This document shows, in pieces, positions 63,765 through 64,000 of a stretch of DNA of 64,000 nt. This stretch comes from Roseivirga sp. GTDB taxonomy: Bacteria; Bacteroidota; Bacteroidia; Cytophagales; Cyclobacteriaceae. The notes beneath the pieces were generated by a model. That model was not told the origin of the DNA. It saw nothing but the letters and a program-made list of their open reading frames with translations, and made no database searches. Location: assembly GCA_021404565.1 (NCBI GenBank), contig JAAWWF010000010.1:1-64000 (forward strand), given 5' to 3'. Position 1 is the first letter of the stretch, and every line of letters starts with the position of its first letter. A program made the position numbers and the translations under genes.

Positions 63765-64000
63765 ATGAAAAAACCGGAATTAAAAAGACTTACCAGGGAA
63801 GGGCTCATGATTGTATTCAGTGTCCTCTTTGCTTTGTTTATAAGCCAATTGGTGGATGACAATAAGACCAGGAGACAGAAGGATCAGGCTCTCGACCATA
63901 TATTCAAAGAACTGGAGACGAACAAGGGTACCCTGGAAAGGTGGATCGCCAAGCATGGCAAAATTGAAAGCGACATCAGCCGAATGATTGAAGATCCGAA
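63765..64000 (+). CDS. Unknown single-span membrane protein, 5' part (cut by window edge)
   Basis: The ATG at 63765 opens 78 complete codons to the window edge. A basic start (KKPELKRLTREG) precedes a membrane helix (LMIVFSVLFALFISQLV) and then a charged helical region (DDNKTRRQKDQALDHIFKEL and the following WIAKHGKIESDISRMI). Such short-anchored helical proteins are common in Bacteroidota and have no known function. A TAACTTCG box, similar to the one before aspA, lies about 20 bp upstream of the start. Confidence 0.7.
   Translation, partial: MKKPELKRLTREGLMIVFSVLFALFISQLVDDNKTRRQKDQALDHIFKELETNKGTLERWIAKHGKIESDISRMIEDP

Overview
The window looks like a chromosomal segment of a marine, alginate-eating member of the Bacteroidota, probably of the Cytophagales type. 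The reasons are a SusC/SusD pair, PorT of the type IX secretion system next to UbiE/MenG, a 7TMR-DISM hybrid sensor kinase with a C-terminal AraC domain, TPR-transmembrane-HTH regulators, many lipoboxes, and promoter-like sites of the Bacteroidota form TTTG-N19-TAnnTTTG. No insertion sequence, phage or CRISPR array was seen.

Layout. Positions 1-6715 (minus) hold the N-terminal 2238 codons of a giant surface protein with at least nine Calx-beta-like domains; it runs off the left edge. Next come a broken TPR/HTH regulator (7097-8461) and a hybrid two-component sensor (8514-11288). From 11.5 to 16.7 kb lie aspartate ammonia-lyase, a VOC protein, an SDR, four very small membrane proteins (two gene pairs), and an ECF sigma factor with a membrane partner. 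A plus-strand operon at 17.1-20.9 kb encodes an M19-like protein, an amidohydrolase lipoprotein and a RidA-like lipoprotein. At 21.1-24.0 kb a single 941-residue protein joins a trypsin-like protease, an endonuclease/exonuclease/phosphatase domain and an endonuclease I domain, without a signal peptide; this is the most unusual gene here. Then follow another amidohydrolase, a LytS/LytTR pair, an imelysin-like lipoprotein with a TonB receptor (iron uptake type), endonuclease III and a TlpA-like thioredoxin.

The centre of the window (33.9-51.6 kb, all minus) is a complete alginate utilisation locus. In transcription order it holds an Nramp-like transporter, a FadR-type regulator, SusC, SusD, a PKD surface lipoprotein, PL7, PL6 and PL17 alginate lyases, KdgF, an MFS transporter, an SDR (probable DEH reductase), KDG kinase and KDPG aldolase. 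These steps take alginate to pyruvate and glyceraldehyde 3-phosphate. An identical 17-bp near-palindrome lies upstream of both the FadR-type gene and the Nramp-like gene, which suggests one local regulon. A strong hairpin with a T tract between PL7 and PL6 may lower expression of the distal enzymes.

The right part holds three unknown membrane or exported proteins (52.4-54.2 kb), tRNA-Glu, gapA with a strong terminator, an M1 aminopeptidase lipoprotein with a cysteine-rich partner, an SDR, porT/ubiE, a YCF48-like lipoprotein, an unknown exported protein and the start of an unknown membrane protein at the right edge.
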